The position numbers and the translations under genes are program-made. Below are positions 9,366-21,325 of a stretch of 64,000 nt of DNA, piece by piece (within the stretch, counting starts at the first letter, position 1; the number at the start of each line of letters is the position of its first letter). The DNA comes from Tubulanus polymorphus (taxonomy: Eukaryota; Nemertea; Palaeonemertea; Tubulaniformes; Tubulanidae). The notes under the pieces are model-generated. The model saw only the letters and a list, made by a program, of their open reading frames with translations, made no database searches and was not told the origin of the DNA. The DNA lies in contig NC_134025.1 in the NCBI RefSeq assembly GCF_964204645.1, positions 18,444,001-18,508,000 on the forward strand. Direction: 5' to 3'.

Positions 9366-10070
9366 CTAACTGCTTATTAAAGACTCAGTATACGGTTCTT
9401 TATTTGGGTCACTATTCCATTTCTCAATAAACTTCTTTGCTTTTGCTAACTGTTCCAAATATAACTGTAAATCTAGTTTGTCATGTTTAATCATATTTTC
9501 TTTCTTTTCAAGAGGCCTTAGATTCTTCCAAATCCATATCAACTTCTTATTGTATTCATCATTCATGTTAAATTTAGATATCGGCAATACGTGATCTATA
9601 TGGAAATAATCTCCGTAATTATTTGTGTTCATTTCATCATCGAACTGATATACAATCCATGATTTTAAGAATTTTTCCGAACAGTCTAACAAATTAGATA
9701 GTGTAACTGAATGCGTTTCTTTACTGAATAAATTTGATAATCTAGAACTTAAACATTGTTCCAATTAAAAATTAAGATCTGTTTTATACCTTTCTTTTTG
9801 ATAACTATTCTTATAACCATTCTCGATTATCTGTTCGCCATTGTCTCAAGTATTCTGGGTTATAATCTGGGTGTTTTTCTCTCCATTCCTTTTGATAATC
9901 TGGATTATTTGCTCAATATTGTTCATTCATTTCTTTAACACAAGTTCTACAATAACTTTGCTTACCATCTTTCAGAGTTTTATGATTATAATATTCAAAG
10001 AGTTGTTTATTCAATTCACATTTTGAACATTTCTTATGATAAATATTTATAACACGATTTGTTATAACTT
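9366..10070 (-). pseudogene. HNH endonuclease copy in E3 (broken)
   Basis: Zinc ribbon at the N-terminal end (KKCSKCELNK, near 10020-10040), shifted middle, then an open C-terminal 132 codons (9366-9764) with DYFHIDHVLPISKF and NLRPLEKKEN. Homologous over its length to 5547-6215, with stops or shifts between about 9765 and 9960. Confidence 0.7.
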
Positions 10071-10434
10071 AAACATTGTTTCATTTTAGAATAAAAATCT
10101 GTTTTATATTTTTCTTTATGATAATTATTTTGTTACGCTTCAACATGTTCTATGGACCATCCTTTACCCATTGTTTATTCATTTCTTAACATTTTTCTCT
10201 ATTATTTGTTCGATATTTTTTTTGTTTCTTTGCATTTTTCAGTATTATCTATATAATATTGTTTATCATTTGCTTTTTTGCAACTTTTACAATTATATTG
10301 AAAACCATCTTTAAAATATTTACGTTTATAATAGTCTGTAAATGGCTTTTGAACATTTCTTATGATAGATATTTAAAACACTATTTAATTGTAATATCAA
10401 TAGTTTGTGATATAATCTATAATATAATCTCATT
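10071..10434 (-). pseudogene. N-terminal half of a further HNH gene copy
   Basis: Several frames carry zinc-ribbon pieces (KDGFQYNCKSCKK near 10290) and spacer homologous to the HNH gene; it ends where the next HNH copy begins. Stops throughout. Confidence 0.5.
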
Positions 10435-11442
10435 CTCTTTCTCTTCATCACTTTTAAATTTTAAGTGTTCATCTAAATTGCAACCATATGCAACTGTGTG
10501 TATACCATCGTCTAATATATATCTTTTATCATCGAAAGAGTTTAGACTAACCTTTTCTATCTCTTCAATAAACATTTCGTGGTACTCAGATCTTAAAATA
10601 TTTCATCCTATGTTTTCTAACTTCTTCATTAAATATACAATTGATGTAATCTTTAATGTTTTTTTCAACAACGCTTTTTGTAATACCTTTCAATTTTTTA
10701 GATTCATGAGTTTTGGTTTTATAACTATACATTTTAGATCGAATTCCAATGAACTGTATCATTTCTTCACCACCTTATTCATCTTTAAACTTCCCAGGAA
10801 CTTTTTTACTATCATTGTTAAACATTTCATGATTTTAAGGATAATTACTAAAGTCGAAATGATGTCTTAATGTTTTTAAATCATCTGTTATATTATTAGT
10901 TTTTATCTTAAATATGTAAGAATCTGTATCAAAACATAAGATTTCTATATGCTTTTCTCCAAAATGAGGTTGTAATACGTTATAGTAAAATTCATACATT
11001 AATAATTTTGATATTTCTAAAACTGATGCTCCAACATTAATTGGTTTATTGAACTTCATTGATGTTCTCCTCATTTTATCTGCACCTAAATTTTCATCGA
11101 ATATTCTGTTACCAATAAATTTAGGATATGTTTGTAAATATCTAATTCTTTTACCATTACTAACTAACTCAATATCATTTCTATTTCTAATATTTTCACA
11201 AGTCTTACCGTAGAATGCATTATTCATTAGTTTGAAAAAATCTTTCTCAAAATCAGGTTTAGCTTTAGTTCTCTGTTTGGTGTTAAAATCTATATATTTT
11301 TCTAACCATTTAGATTGACTAAATGAAATATATCTATGTACTTATCTTTAGAATCATTCCTTGATTCAAATAGAATTTTAAAATTCTAGAACGTACTACA
11401 TAATTATATTTATCTTCCTTAGTTACCATTAGCTTTTCTGTA
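10435..11442 (-). pseudogene. DNA polymerase B, C-terminal third (fragment)
   Basis: Reading from 11442 down: palm motif B MNNAFYGKTCENIRNRN (11227 down), then CFDTDSYIFKI (motif C) and KMYSYKTKTHESK, ending beyond the tail equivalent of 17780. Stops at about 10835 and many afterwards. Very similar to 16750-17780 of element M. The fragment's start at 11442 abuts host YqaJ-gene sequence. Confidence 0.8.
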
Positions 11443-12989
11443 CTAATGATTATGAGAATATTCTCAGAAATATCAATAACGAAGATCCACTTGAGTTAAT
11501 ACAATGGTGTGTGGTGACTGGCGAAAAAAAAAATCTACCGAGTATCGACCTAGGTAAAATATTTGCTTTCATCATTAGAAATAGAAAATTTGGCGTCGAC
11601 TACGTGGGCAGGTATAAGCTCTGCAAGGCATACTCATATTTTAGTGTGTTACTAAATTTATGAGTGGATTTGTGGGGAAAATGAAATATTGCCAGTGTTC
11701 CAACGCAACTGATATTTCTGCCGATGTTACGCCTTCCCAGATAGTTCGAGGCGAAGCTAGATGTCCGTGGATAGCGTTCAGTAAATCCGGAGATATATTG
11801 GCTGCATGGTGCACTTGCCCTGCAGGCTTTTTGCAAACGTGCAAGTATGTTGCTGCGTGTCTTTATAAAGTAAATGAAAGTATCGAAGCCATGAATGAAT
11901 CGCCCGCCTGTATTGATATTCCGTGCACCTGGAACCAACCGGCATCAGACATTACGCCTTTTAAGATCAGGGAATTGAAAATTCGATGCGTCAGGGAATT
12001 GAAAATTCGATGCGACAATTAGAGTAACGGTGATCAGATTAATGCGTGCAAAACATTTGACCCACGCCCAAGAGGTTCGTTTTATCCATTGATTTATATA
12101 TTGCAGTATTTTTTTATAAGAGTTTAGATCGGTTATTTTTCAAACTCATGATATGGTTTTTTCCAGATTGCAGATATCGCTGGAAGAATGGAGAGGATGC
12201 ATGAAGTATGCCCGCATTCTTAACCGGCATAGTTGACCAAACTGATGATTTCGCCAGACGGTCAATGCTACCGATGAATCTGCCACAATCAGTCAAGAGA
12301 ATGTTATCATCAGGTATCCGTATGGCTGTCTCGGATATTCTCCATTCACTCATACTTCAAGGCGAACAAAGACGCGTTATAGAAGAAGCAACCAGGAATC
12401 AACGCAACAACAGACTTTGGAAAGAGCAACGACTCGGCAGGATCACAGCCTCCATTTCTCATATAGTCTACGCCAAATGCGAGTCCCTAAAAAAATAAAG
12501 GGGCCCATAAAAACGTCGCAACTTGTGGCCGACATCATTTACGGAACGGCTATTAATGCATTGGATTACTTACCAGCCATACGTCATGGAATCCGTCATG
12601 AAAATGATGCGCGACAAGCTATGACTGTGTGATTCAGCGTTCATCACAAAGAATTGTAACTGAAGAGGACATGTTTTATGGTAAGATAATTAGCACAATG
12701 TAACTTATTTCCAATTAAATCTCACTAGATTTATCCGGTGAACGATTAAATACGAACGCAGCTCTATTTCCATGAAAAAATCCATATCTTATCAGGTACA
12801 TTCGGATTTACCATTCATCGGGGCTACGCCCGATAATAAGATATTCTGCACCTGCTGCGAACCAAGTTTGGTGGAAATCAAATGTCCTCTTGTCGTACAC
12901 AATACGGACATTAATCAAACATACGAACGATTGCCATATCTTCAATAAAAAGATGGTGAGATAAGTCTGAAGAGAACGCATAATCATTA

Positions 12990-13375
12990 AGCCCAACGCA
13001 CACGGCACCGAAAAAACGTTTTTTCGGTGCCGTGTGCGTTGGAGGCAACACACAAAACAACGAACTGAAAAACGTTTTTCGCGAGCAAAAAACGTTTTTC
13101 ACGTGCGGAAAATGTTTTCCCGAAACAAGCACTACAAAACGTTTTTTTGTAGTTGAAAACGTTTTTCGTCCCGTGTGTTGCCACACACGTCGATTGACGC
13201 TTCTATGCCGTCGATTTCGCAAAATTAACAATATTGCTAATAAAATTTTTCGCTATCGCATGGACGCCGCCATTTTGAGATTGATGTGAGTAACTGAGTT
13301 TATTGTTGTCTCCATGGATTCCATGGTCCAAGAAATGTTTTCTGCACGTTTTCGTTATGCCGTGTGCGTTGAGCT
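12990..13375. mobile_element. PIF/Harbinger-like MITE, 386 bp, TSD TTA
   Basis: Ends AGCCCAACGCACACGGCA and TGCCGTGTGCGTTGAGCT are inverted repeats, flanked by TTA at 12987-12989 and 13376-13378, the Harbinger-type 3-bp target duplication. It starts with a perfect 26-bp-arm palindrome around 13015 and contains repeated AAAAACGTTTTT palindromes. It interrupts the YqaJ exon between THNHY and QLACYK; the several overlapping frames inside are not genes. Confidence 0.82.
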
Positions 13376-13635
13376 TTACACTCAATGTCAGCTCGCGTGT
13401 TACAAAATGAAATCTGCATATTTTGTAATTTGGACTGGTTACGCCTAAGACCCATTACTTATCGTAAAAGGTAGGCTATAATATGTTTACGTAATTTTGG
13501 GTGTGATTTGGGATTCTGGCAGAAAATGTGTGAAACTTTATATTTCGTTTGTTAGATTGAATTTGATCGCAGTTTCTGGTGCAAAATGTCATGGAACTTA
13601 GAATACTTCTACGTGAATTTTGTTCGGCCTGCAAT

Positions 13636-13641
13636 GACACT
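13636..13641. repeat. Target site duplication GACACT, left copy
   Basis: GACACT directly precedes the first base of the left TIR; the identical hexamer follows the right TIR at 45234-45239. Six-base duplications are diagnostic of Polinton integration. Confidence 0.85.
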
Positions 13642-13763
13642 AGTAAATAGGAATAAGTTGTTTCATACCAAAGGTCGAACGGTCGAAAAATAAATTCTCG
13701 CACACTCGAATTTTTTTTTCGACCATTCAACCTTTGATACGAATCAACTTATTCCTATTTACT
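13642..13763. repeat. Terminal palindrome P2 (left end of M)
   Basis: 122 bp with arms AGTAAATAGGAATAAGTTG... and ...CAACTTATTCCTATTTACT. Core CCAAAGGTCGAACGGTCGA in the outer arm, TCGACCATTCAACCTTTG in the inner arm. Confidence 0.85.
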
Positions 13764-13796
13764 CTTAACATATTCATATATATAAATGAATAACTT

Positions 13797-13831
13797 CTGA
13801 AATCAATTTTTATAAAAAATTTGATATTAAA
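13797..13831 (+). promoter_or_regulatory. Class II start-proximal motif of polymerase gene
   Basis: AATCAATTTTTATAAAAAAT then TTGATATTAAAATG. The same block lies in the right TIR (45043-45075, - strand). Confidence 0.5.
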
Positions 13832-16800
13832 ATGGAAGCAAATAAGAAGTACTACTGTCCAACATGTAAAATCAATATAGATAAATCCCAAAAAGCAAGG
13901 CATAATAAAACTAAAACACATTTAGAAAATAAATTAACGTTAAAATATAAAGATGATATATTAGAAACTAAATTAGATAAATTAAAGAATGAAAAAGAAA
14001 TATATAAATGTGATACGTGTAATCAATAAACAGTGACAAAAGATATTATAAAGAACATTTAAAATCTAAAAGTCATATTACAAATATCAATAATGATATT
14101 TTAGATAAAGATTATTTTGATAAAGATAATGATAAGAAACAGAAGACAATTAAAAGAATAAAAAATAAATTAAACAATAAAAGACCATACATGGAAGATG
14201 TTAGAAATTATATTAATTCATTAGATAATAAAAAAGAAATAGAGATAACCGAAGCATTTAAAAGTGATATTGGTCCAGCAGCAATCGAGTTTAAATTTCA
14301 TAAAGGTAAAACATTAGAAGAAAATAAAAAACATTTAGAAAATAAGAAAAATATTATAAAAATAATTACAGACGTAGAATACCCTAAAATTAGTACATCT
14401 TCTAAAGTTAAATTCATAAAATCTGAAGATAAACCAATATATAATATAAATTCTCATTCACAACATATTATTTCAAAACAGCATATAGATGAAAAATTAG
14501 ATAAATGTTATAATGAAATAAAAAGTAAAATAGAAGAGAAATATTTTGAAGGATCAGGTTCAATATTTGATGAAATAATATTTATGACTTAACATGTTTA
14601 TAACACAAAATATAATAAGTTAACTAAATCAAAACCAATAGATGAAAATAATTTATCATATTATAAAGATGATAATATAAATGGATCAAGTTATATCAAA
14701 TTACCATTTAAAACTAATGCTGTTATAAATGTACAAAATTCTGATGATAAATGTTTTCTATGGACAATTATAAGTTGTCCTGTTAGAATTAAAAATATCC
14801 CAAAAATAGAAAGAGATGATAATTTAAAGATAAATGTATTTGATTTAATCAAATTACCAAAAACAAAAGGAAACAGTATAAAACATTATACATTAGAACC
14901 TCTATACCTATCAAAAGATTATGATTCAAATGATGTTATAGATATATTATATTATGAGAATCATTATATGTGGATTAAAAGAATTGATTTATTTTTCAAA
15001 TCACAAAATGATTTTGATAATGAAATATATCTATGTAGAAAATGTTTACATAAATTTAGAACTGGAAGTGCATTATTAAATCATAAACAATCATGTGATA
15101 ATCATGATTATTGTAAAATAGTTTTACCAAATGAAAAGGATAAGATATTAGAATTCAAAAAATATGATTACAAGAATAAAGTACCATTTGTAATATATGG
15201 TGATTTTGAATCACTAAATAAGGAATAAACTGATCAAGATAGAAAAGAAATATATTATAAAAGAAAGAAATTAAATTCTAATGAAAATGATGTTATTGAT
15301 TATTCAGATCCTCTAATAACAAATACTATTAAAAAGATTCATCAAAGTGCTGCAGCTTTCGGGTAATATATTAAATCTGATTATCCAGAACTAATTAAAA
15401 GTGAATATAATAATTATAGAAATGAAAATGTTATCAAACATTTTTTTGACTTATGAATTGAGTATGAAGTAAAATTTAATGAAAAGTTAAATAAAAATAA
15501 AGAAATTATAATGACAGAAGAAGATAAAGAAGAATTTGAGTTTGCTGATAAATGTCATTATTGTGAAAAGACATTTAATCTAAAAGATAAAAAAGTTAGA
15601 GATCATGATCATTTGAATGGAAAGTTTAGAGGCGCAGCGCATGAGAATTGTAACTTACAAGCTAAGGAAATCAATTTTGTTCCAGTTATATTTCATAATT
15701 TATCAGGGTATGATGCTCATTTATTTATAAAAAAGTTATGTCATAAAATAGGACAAATCAATGATGAAATAGAAAGATTACATTCAAATAGATCAAAAGA
15801 TAAAATACCAACTTATAAATTTAAAATGTTAGCTAAAACATCTGAGAATTATATGTCTTTCCAATTTGGGTGTCTAAGATTTATAGATTCATATAGATTT
15901 TTAAGCAGTTCATTAGATAATTTATCAACATCATTAGTTGATATTGAATTAAAAATATCAAAATAATATTGCCCAAATAATGATGATTTTTCAATTAATG
16001 AGATATAAAGGCGCAATTCCATATTCATTTTATAAATCACATAATGATTTTAATAAAACTGAATTATCAAAAGAACAATTCTATGATGAATTAAAAAATG
16101 AATATGTTAAAGACGAAGTTTATAATAGAACATTGAATATTTGGAATCATTTCAAAATAAAAAATCATGGACAATTAGTAGATTTATATTTAAAATCAGA
16201 TGTATTATTATTAACTGATAAATTTGAAAGGTTTAGAGATGTAAATCTAAAATATTTTAATATTGATCCTTGCCATTGTTATTCTAGGCTAGGGTTAACT
16301 TGGGATTGTGGATTAAAATTTACAGATATAAAAATGGATTTGTTAACAAATATAGATCAATTATTATTATTTGAAAAATCTATAAGAGGAGGAGTTTCAG
16401 GTGTATTAGGTGACAGATATTTCGATGTAAATGATAACCCTGGATATAAGTTATTATATATAGATGCAAATAATCTATATGGTTGGGCAATGATGGAACC
16501 TCAACCTTATGGAGTATTTGAAATAACTGAAGTTTTACAGTATGAAAATAATGATAAATTTGATTGGAAGAAAAGAATTCCAGATATTGCAGATGATTCA
16601 GATACTGGTTACATCTTTGTTGTAGATTTAGAATATCCTGAAGATAAAAAATTTAAATCCAGAAATCTAGCATACTGTCCCGAACATAAAACTGTAACAC
16701 ATAAAGAATTATCAAATTATCAAAAAAGAATTAAACCTGAAAATCATATTCATACAGAAAAGCTAATGGTAATTCAGGAAGATAAATATGATTATGTAGT

Positions 16801-17740
16801 GCATCATAGAATGTTAAAATTCTATTTGAATCAAGGAATGGTTCTAAAAAAGTACATAGATGTATTTTATTTAGTCAATCTAAATGGTTAGAAAAATATA
16901 TAGATTTTAACACCAAACAGAGAACTAAAGCTAAAACTGATTTTGAGAAAGATTTCTTCAAGTTAATGAATAATGCATTCTATGGTAAGACTTGTGAAAA
17001 TATTAGAAATAGAAATGATATTGAGTTAGTTAGCAATGGTAGAAGGATAAGACATTTACAAACATATCCTAAATTTATTGGTAACAGAATATTTGATGAA
17101 AATTTAGCTGCAGTTAAAATGAGGAGAACAAGTATGAAATTTAGTAAACCAATTTATGTCGGAGCAACAGTTTTAGAAATATCAAAATTATTAATGTATG
17201 AATTTTACTATAACGTATTACCACCTCATTTTGGAGAAAAGCATAGATATCTTATATCTTGATACTGACAGTTACATATTAAAGATAAAAACTAATAATA
17301 TAACATATGATTTAAAAACATTAAAACATCATTTCGACTTTAGTAATTATCCTAAAAATCATGAATTGTTTAACAATGATAATAAAAAGGTTCCTGGGAA
17401 GTTTAAGGATGAATTAGGAGGTGAAGAAATGGTTGAATTTATAGGTTTTAGATCTAAAATGTATTCATATAAAACTAAAACTCATGAATCAAAGGAATTG
17501 AAAGGAATTACCATAAGCGTAGTAGAAAAAAACATTCATTTTAAAGATTACATCAATTGTATAGTCAATGAAGAAGTTAGAAAACATAAGATGAAATGTC
17601 TAAGATCTGAAGATCACGAGATGTTCATTGAAGAGATAGAGAAGCTAAGTTTGAATCCTAAATGATAGAAGATGATAAAAGATATATTCTCGATGATGGT
17701 ATACACACAGTTGCTTATGGTTGCAATTTAGAAGAATAAT
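13832..17740 (+). pseudogene. Family B DNA polymerase, protein-primed Polinton type (broken)
   Basis: Replicates the element. Starts MEANKKYYCPTCKINIDKSQ (zinc finger). Pieces in order: a lysine-rich N-terminal region (14191-14592), SSYIKLPFKTNAVINVQN (about 14690), C2H2 finger CRKCLHKF...H (15031-15100), exonuclease motif IYGDFESL (15193), an endonuclease VII-like block DHDHLNGKFRGAAHENCN (15601-15654), exo II HNLSGYDAHLF (15694), motif A LYIDANNLYGWAM (16456), motif B MNNAFYGKTCENIRN (16966), motif C YLDTDSYILKI (17255). Stops at about 14027, 14590, 15226, 15363, 15453, 15964 and 16889, and frameshifts, make it non-functional. Full length would be about 1,300 residues. First gene inside the left TIR. 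Confidence 0.9.
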
Positions 17741-17810
17741 TAAAATTTAAAGGGGAGAGTCAAAAGAGAATGAGATTATGAAAAGGATTATTACATGTTA
17801 ATCGGCTTTA

Positions 17811-17840
17811 ATTCAATTTTAATAAAAATTTGTTATTAAA
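17811..17840 (+). promoter_or_regulatory. Class II start-proximal motif
   Basis: ATTCAATTTTAATAAAAATT then TGTTATTAAAATG, immediately before the 117-aa ORF. Confidence 0.5.
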
Positions 17841-18194
17841 ATGGAGAGTAAACAAGCACACAGTGAGAACAACAAATCATTTCTAGATAGAATTAAAGAT
17901 ACTACAAATGTAAAATCTGTAGATTATAAATTTAAGAAGTTAAATGAACTAATAATTCATAAGAAATATTTGATTACAAATATTGATACAGCTACTAATA
18001 AATATGTAGATAAATTAGTTATTCACTTAGAATATGAAGGGTTAAAAGGAAATAAATATAAATTCAGAACATATTTACCAGATAGATTTCATAGATTATC
18101 TAGTGAAGATTTAGAAGAATTATGTTCAGGTGATTTCTATTTCATATATAAAGGTAAGAATGAAAAAGGGCACCATGAAATAGATATTGAATAA
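17841..18194 (+). CDS. Small conserved ORF, possible OB-fold/ssDNA-binding protein
   Basis: 117 aa, intact, ATG after a class II motif. Plan: hydrophilic N-terminus, then KKLNELIIHKKYLITNID, alternating strands (KLVIHLEYEGLKGNKYKF), RTYLPDRFHRLSSEDLEELC and a final strand FYFIYKGKN. Short beta-rich proteins of this length beside the polymerase gene occur in Polinton-like elements, and an ssDNA-binding role would fit, but no diagnostic residue is visible. It lies 14 bp before the penton gene and 100 bp after the polymerase tail. One of few unbroken frames in element M. Confidence 0.5.
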   Translation: MESKQAHSENNKSFLDRIKDTTNVKSVDYKFKKLNELIIHKKYLITNIDTATNKYVDKLVIHLEYEGLKGNKYKFRTYLPDRFHRLSSEDLEELCSGDFYFIYKGKNEKGHHEIDIE

Positions 18195-18208
18195 AATATG
18201 TAAAATAA

Positions 18209-19030
18209 ATGGTAGAATTAAAAGAATATAGAATATATGTTGATTCTAAAAAAGTATTAAATTCTAAATCTCATAACTTACTAGTACAATTAGATAGAGA
18301 ATTTGAGAATTGTGTAGATTTAAAATTAGTAAATGTAAGTTTATGTAATTCTTTTTATAATATATCGGATAAAACTTTCGAACATAGAGGTTTTGCAATT
18401 TATATGAGAAATAAAAATAAATGGTTTCATCTAATTTTAAAACCAGGATTATATAATTTAGAATCATTAGCGCAGGAAATTAATAGAAGAGCTCGGTTGA
18501 AAATCGGGAGTACTGATGAATTTGGAATTAAATTTATCAAAATTGATAGCACAAATAAAATTAAAATAAAGGTATATGATGAAAGTCAAAATAAACGTAT
18601 GGTAAACAAACCAATAGCTAAAATGTTAGGAATTAAACCGCACATTGTTACTCGAAACGTAGAAGGTAGCTCAAATATAATACCTTTTACACACTTTTAT
18701 ATTTATTATTTAATTAAATTCAATTGACCCTGTAAAAACATTCGAAGCAACTAAAGATACAATTGGTAATTCTAGTATATTAAATATTTTACCATTAAAA
18801 CTGTTAAAAATTTTGGAACGCAAATAAATTATAATTTAGCTGAGTGTGATTTCAAACCATATATTCCTAAATTTAATAATTTTAGATTAGAAATAAGAAA
18901 TCACAATGTTTATTTAATTGATTTGAATAACTTTCCTGTTATTTATGAATTAGTTTTAAGATGTAAAGAGTTATTTTCTCACTTCATACATGAATATAAC
19001 TGTTGGGCAGAGCATATGTTTTGGATTTGA
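18209..19030 (+). pseudogene. Penton-like minor capsid protein (broken)
   Basis: Start ATG at 18209 (MVELKEYRIYVDSKKVLN). The first 172 codons include LVQLDREFENCVDLKLVNVS and LKPGLYNLESLAQEINRRA, typical of Polinton penton proteins (single jelly-roll vertex subunits by family). The frame is lost around 18715; a matching C-terminal part runs from about 18799 (FKPYIPKFNNFRLEIRN, then LIDLNNFPVIYELVLRC) to TGA at 19030. Middle part about 18728-18798 is degenerate. It follows the 117-aa ORF closely, with GTAAAATAAATG at its start but no T-run. Confidence 0.65.
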
Positions 19031-19069
19031 TTTAAAACGTGAGAAAGAAATGTAATGTAATTTATTGAA

Positions 19070-19279
19070 AGAAATTTATTGTAAGAAATGTAATTTATTA
19101 ATGATGTAATAACACATATTAAAAATATTACATTTTCTAATGAAACAACATTTGATTGTGAAACAACAATAGATAAAGAAACTTTTAATGTAGAAACGAT
19201 TACCGAGTCTTTAAGATTTTATGAATTAGATGAAGATTTTATTATAAATGATATTAAAAAAATAATAACTGAAATATAG
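19070..19279 (+). pseudogene. Acidic ORF, 5' part, cut by a 7.4-kb insertion
   Basis: An open stretch reads FINDVITHIKNITFSNETTF then an acidic end NDIKKIITEI up to 19276; TAG at 19277-19279 belongs to the inserted sequence (ATATAGCTGCAAAG recurs inside the insert). The likely 3' remainder, ending KITKYFEDGNFFD, is at 26718-26810. No family recognised. Confidence 0.45.
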
Positions 19280-19283
19280 CTGC

Positions 19284-19545
19284 AAAGTCTTAGAATCCTG
19301 TTCAACGTTGGATTTCGACAAACCATTTGATAAGGCACAACATCAGCCATTACTAAACAGGCTATTAGGAAACAGTATCAATGATAGGTCGCTCAAATGG
19401 CTCAGCAGTTATCTCTGAACGGAAACTTGTAACCGAAATCAACAGAACGCCTCATCTTGGAATAAGACGGTCTAAGTAGTGGAGTCACGCAAGGTAGTAT
19501 CCTAAGTCGTCTTCTGTTTAATGTCCTGACAAATGACATACACAG
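19284..19545 (+). pseudogene. Non-LTR retrotransposon RT fragment
   Basis: Pieces LDFDKPFDKAQHQPLLNRLL, LKWLSSYL and, in another frame, VTQGSILSRLLFNVLTNDIH match the fingers-palm region of LINE reverse transcriptases (GVPQGSVLGPLLF type). The active-site block is absent. Stops and shifts. Confidence 0.7.
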
Positions 19546-21325
19546 TAATCCAAAATGATGAATTGTCGCGGGCGACAAAACCAAAATATTGAATTGTCAC
19601 GGGCGACAAAACCAAAATAATGAATTGTCGAGGGCGACAAAACCAAAATAATGAATTGTCGCGGGCGATAAAACCAAAAAAATGAATTGTCGCGGGCGAC
19701 AAAACCAAAATATTGAATTGTCGAGGGCGATAAAACCAAAATAATGAATTGTCGGGGGCGATAAAACCAAAATATTGAATTGTCACGGGCGACAAAACCA
19801 TACTAATGAATTGTCGCGGGTGATAAAAACAAAATATTGAATTGTCGCAGGCGACAAAACCAAAATAATGAATTGTCGCGGGCGATAAAACCAAAATAAT
19901 GAATTGTCGCGGGCGATAAAACCAAAATAATGAATTGTCGAGGGCGATAAAACCAAAATAATGAATTGTCGGGGGCGATAAAACCAAAAAATTGAATTGT
20001 CACGGGCGACAAAACCATACTAATGAATTGTCGCGGGTGATAAAAACAAAATATTGAATTGTCGCAGGCGACAAAACCAAAAAAAAGAATTGTCGCGGGC
20101 GGTAAAACCAAAATATTGAATTGTCGCGGGCGAAAAAACCAGAATAACGACAAAACCAAAATATTGAATTGTCGCGTGCGACAAAACCAAAATATTGAAT
20201 TGTCGAGGGCGATAAAACCAAAATAATGAATTGTCGCTGGCGATAAAACCAAAATATTGAATTGTCATGGGCGACAAAACCATACTAATGAATTGTCGCG
20301 GGTGATAAAAACAAAATATTGAATTGTCGCAGGCGACAAAACCAAAATAATGAATTGTCGCGGGCGATAAAACCAAAATAATGAATTGTCGCGGGCGATA
20401 AAACCAAAATAATGAATTGTCGAGGGCGATAAAACCAAAATAATGAATTGTCGGGGGCGATAAAACCAAAAAATTGAATTGTCACGGGCGACAAAACCAT
20501 ACTAATGAATTGTCGCAGGTGATAAAAACAAAATATTGAATTGTCGCAGGCGACAAAACCAAAATAATGAATTGTCGCGGGCGATAAAACCAAAATAATG
20601 AATTGTCGCGGGCGATAAAACCAAAATAATGAATTGTCGCTGGCGATAAAACCAAAATATTGAATTGTCACGGGCGACAAAACCAAAAAAAAAGAATTGT
20701 CGCGGGCGGTAAAACCAAAATATTGAATTGTCGCGGGCGACAAAACCAAAAAAAAGAATTGTCGCGGGCGGTAAAACCAAAATATTGAATTGTCGCGGGC
20801 GAAAAAACCAGAATAACGACAAAACCAAAATATTGAATTGTCGCGTGCGACAAAACCAAAATATTGAATTGTCGAGGGCGATAAAACCAAAATAATGAAT
20901 TGTCGCTGGCGATAAAACCAAAATATTGAATTGTCACGGGCGACAAAACCAAAAAAAGAATTGTCGCGGGCGGTAAAACCAAAATATTGAATTGTCGCGG
21001 GCGATAAAACCAAACTAATGAATTGTCGCGGGCGATAAAACCAAAATAATGAATTGTCGCAGGCGATAAAACCAAAATAATGAATTGTCGCGGGCGATAA
21101 AACCAATAATGAATTGTCGCTGGCTATAAAACCAAAATAATGAATTGCCGCGTACGACAAAACCAAACTATTGTCGCGGGCGATAAAACCAAACTAATGA
21201 ATTGTCGCGGGCGATAAAACCAAAATAATGAATTGTCGCGGGAGAAAAAACCAAAATATTGAATTGTCGCGTGCGACAAAACCAAAATAATGAATTGTCG
21301 CGGGCGACAAAACCAAAACGTTTTG
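19545..21325. repeat. 31-bp minisatellite, about 57 units, with higher-order blocks
   Basis: Consensus ATGAATTGTCGCGGGCGATA plus AAACCAAAATA. TTGTCGC/GCGACAA gives each unit a small dyad. A variant pair with CATACTAATG recurs at 19799, 20016, 20281 and 20499, so blocks of seven to nine units were duplicated. The long - strand frames it creates are an effect of the 31-bp period. Confidence 0.95.

Larger units (their letters stand above)
8172..11442. mobile_element. Rearranged Polinton-like fragments E3
   Basis: Pieces of at least one further copy: an N-terminal piece of the unknown - strand gene (8172-8292), AT-rich intergenic DNA to about 8780, a host-like block (8800-9360), one and a half HNH genes (9366-10430) and the C-terminal third of the polymerase (10435-11442), all on -. 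This order is not that of E1 or M, so it is internally rearranged. E1 sits within the first piece. Confidence 0.7.
11496..13641 (+). pseudogene. SWIM zinc finger / YqaJ nuclease gene of a DNA transposon (split)
   Basis: Host-type GC, with probable introns. Pieces in order: LGKIFAFIIRNRKFGVDYVG (from about 11540), SWIM finger WCTCPAGFLQTCKYVAACLY (11806-11865), RITASISHIVYAKCESLKK with YGTAI...RHENDARQAM (12440-12625), the YqaJ core IGATPDN...LVEIKCPL (12796-12945), QLACYKMKSAYFVIWT (13389-13437) and FWCKMSWNLEYFYVNFVRPA (about 13570 on), continuing beyond element M at 45240. GATPD and EIKCP carry the acidic and Lys catalytic residues of the PD-(D/E)XK-like YqaJ exonuclease. An in-frame stop after LPYLQ and a shift near 11650 show decay. 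YqaJ proteins are encoded beside DDE transposases in ISL2EU-type elements; the relic at 45595 fits that. Confidence 0.72.
13642..14047. repeat. Left terminal inverted repeat of M
   Basis: Pairs with 44828-45233. It contains the terminal palindrome, a class II motif and the first 66 or so codons of the polymerase gene; similarity ends just after CDTCNQ. Confidence 0.82.

Noticed and set aside
9756-10870. Hydrophobic + strand frames (60-203 codons) opposite the HNH and polymerase fragments
   Set aside because: Shadows of the A-rich, lysine/asparagine-rich - strand genes, which read as Phe/Ile-rich on the other strand.
12808-13385. Several overlapping frames on both strands
   Set aside because: They lie over the MITE palindromes and inverted ends; symmetry produces mirrored frames.
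19502-21166. Many long - strand frames (MVLSPATIHYFGF type), up to 293 codons
   Set aside because: They come from a 31-bp repeat lacking stops on that strand; the same peptide recurs in all three frames, so it is satellite DNA and not a protein.
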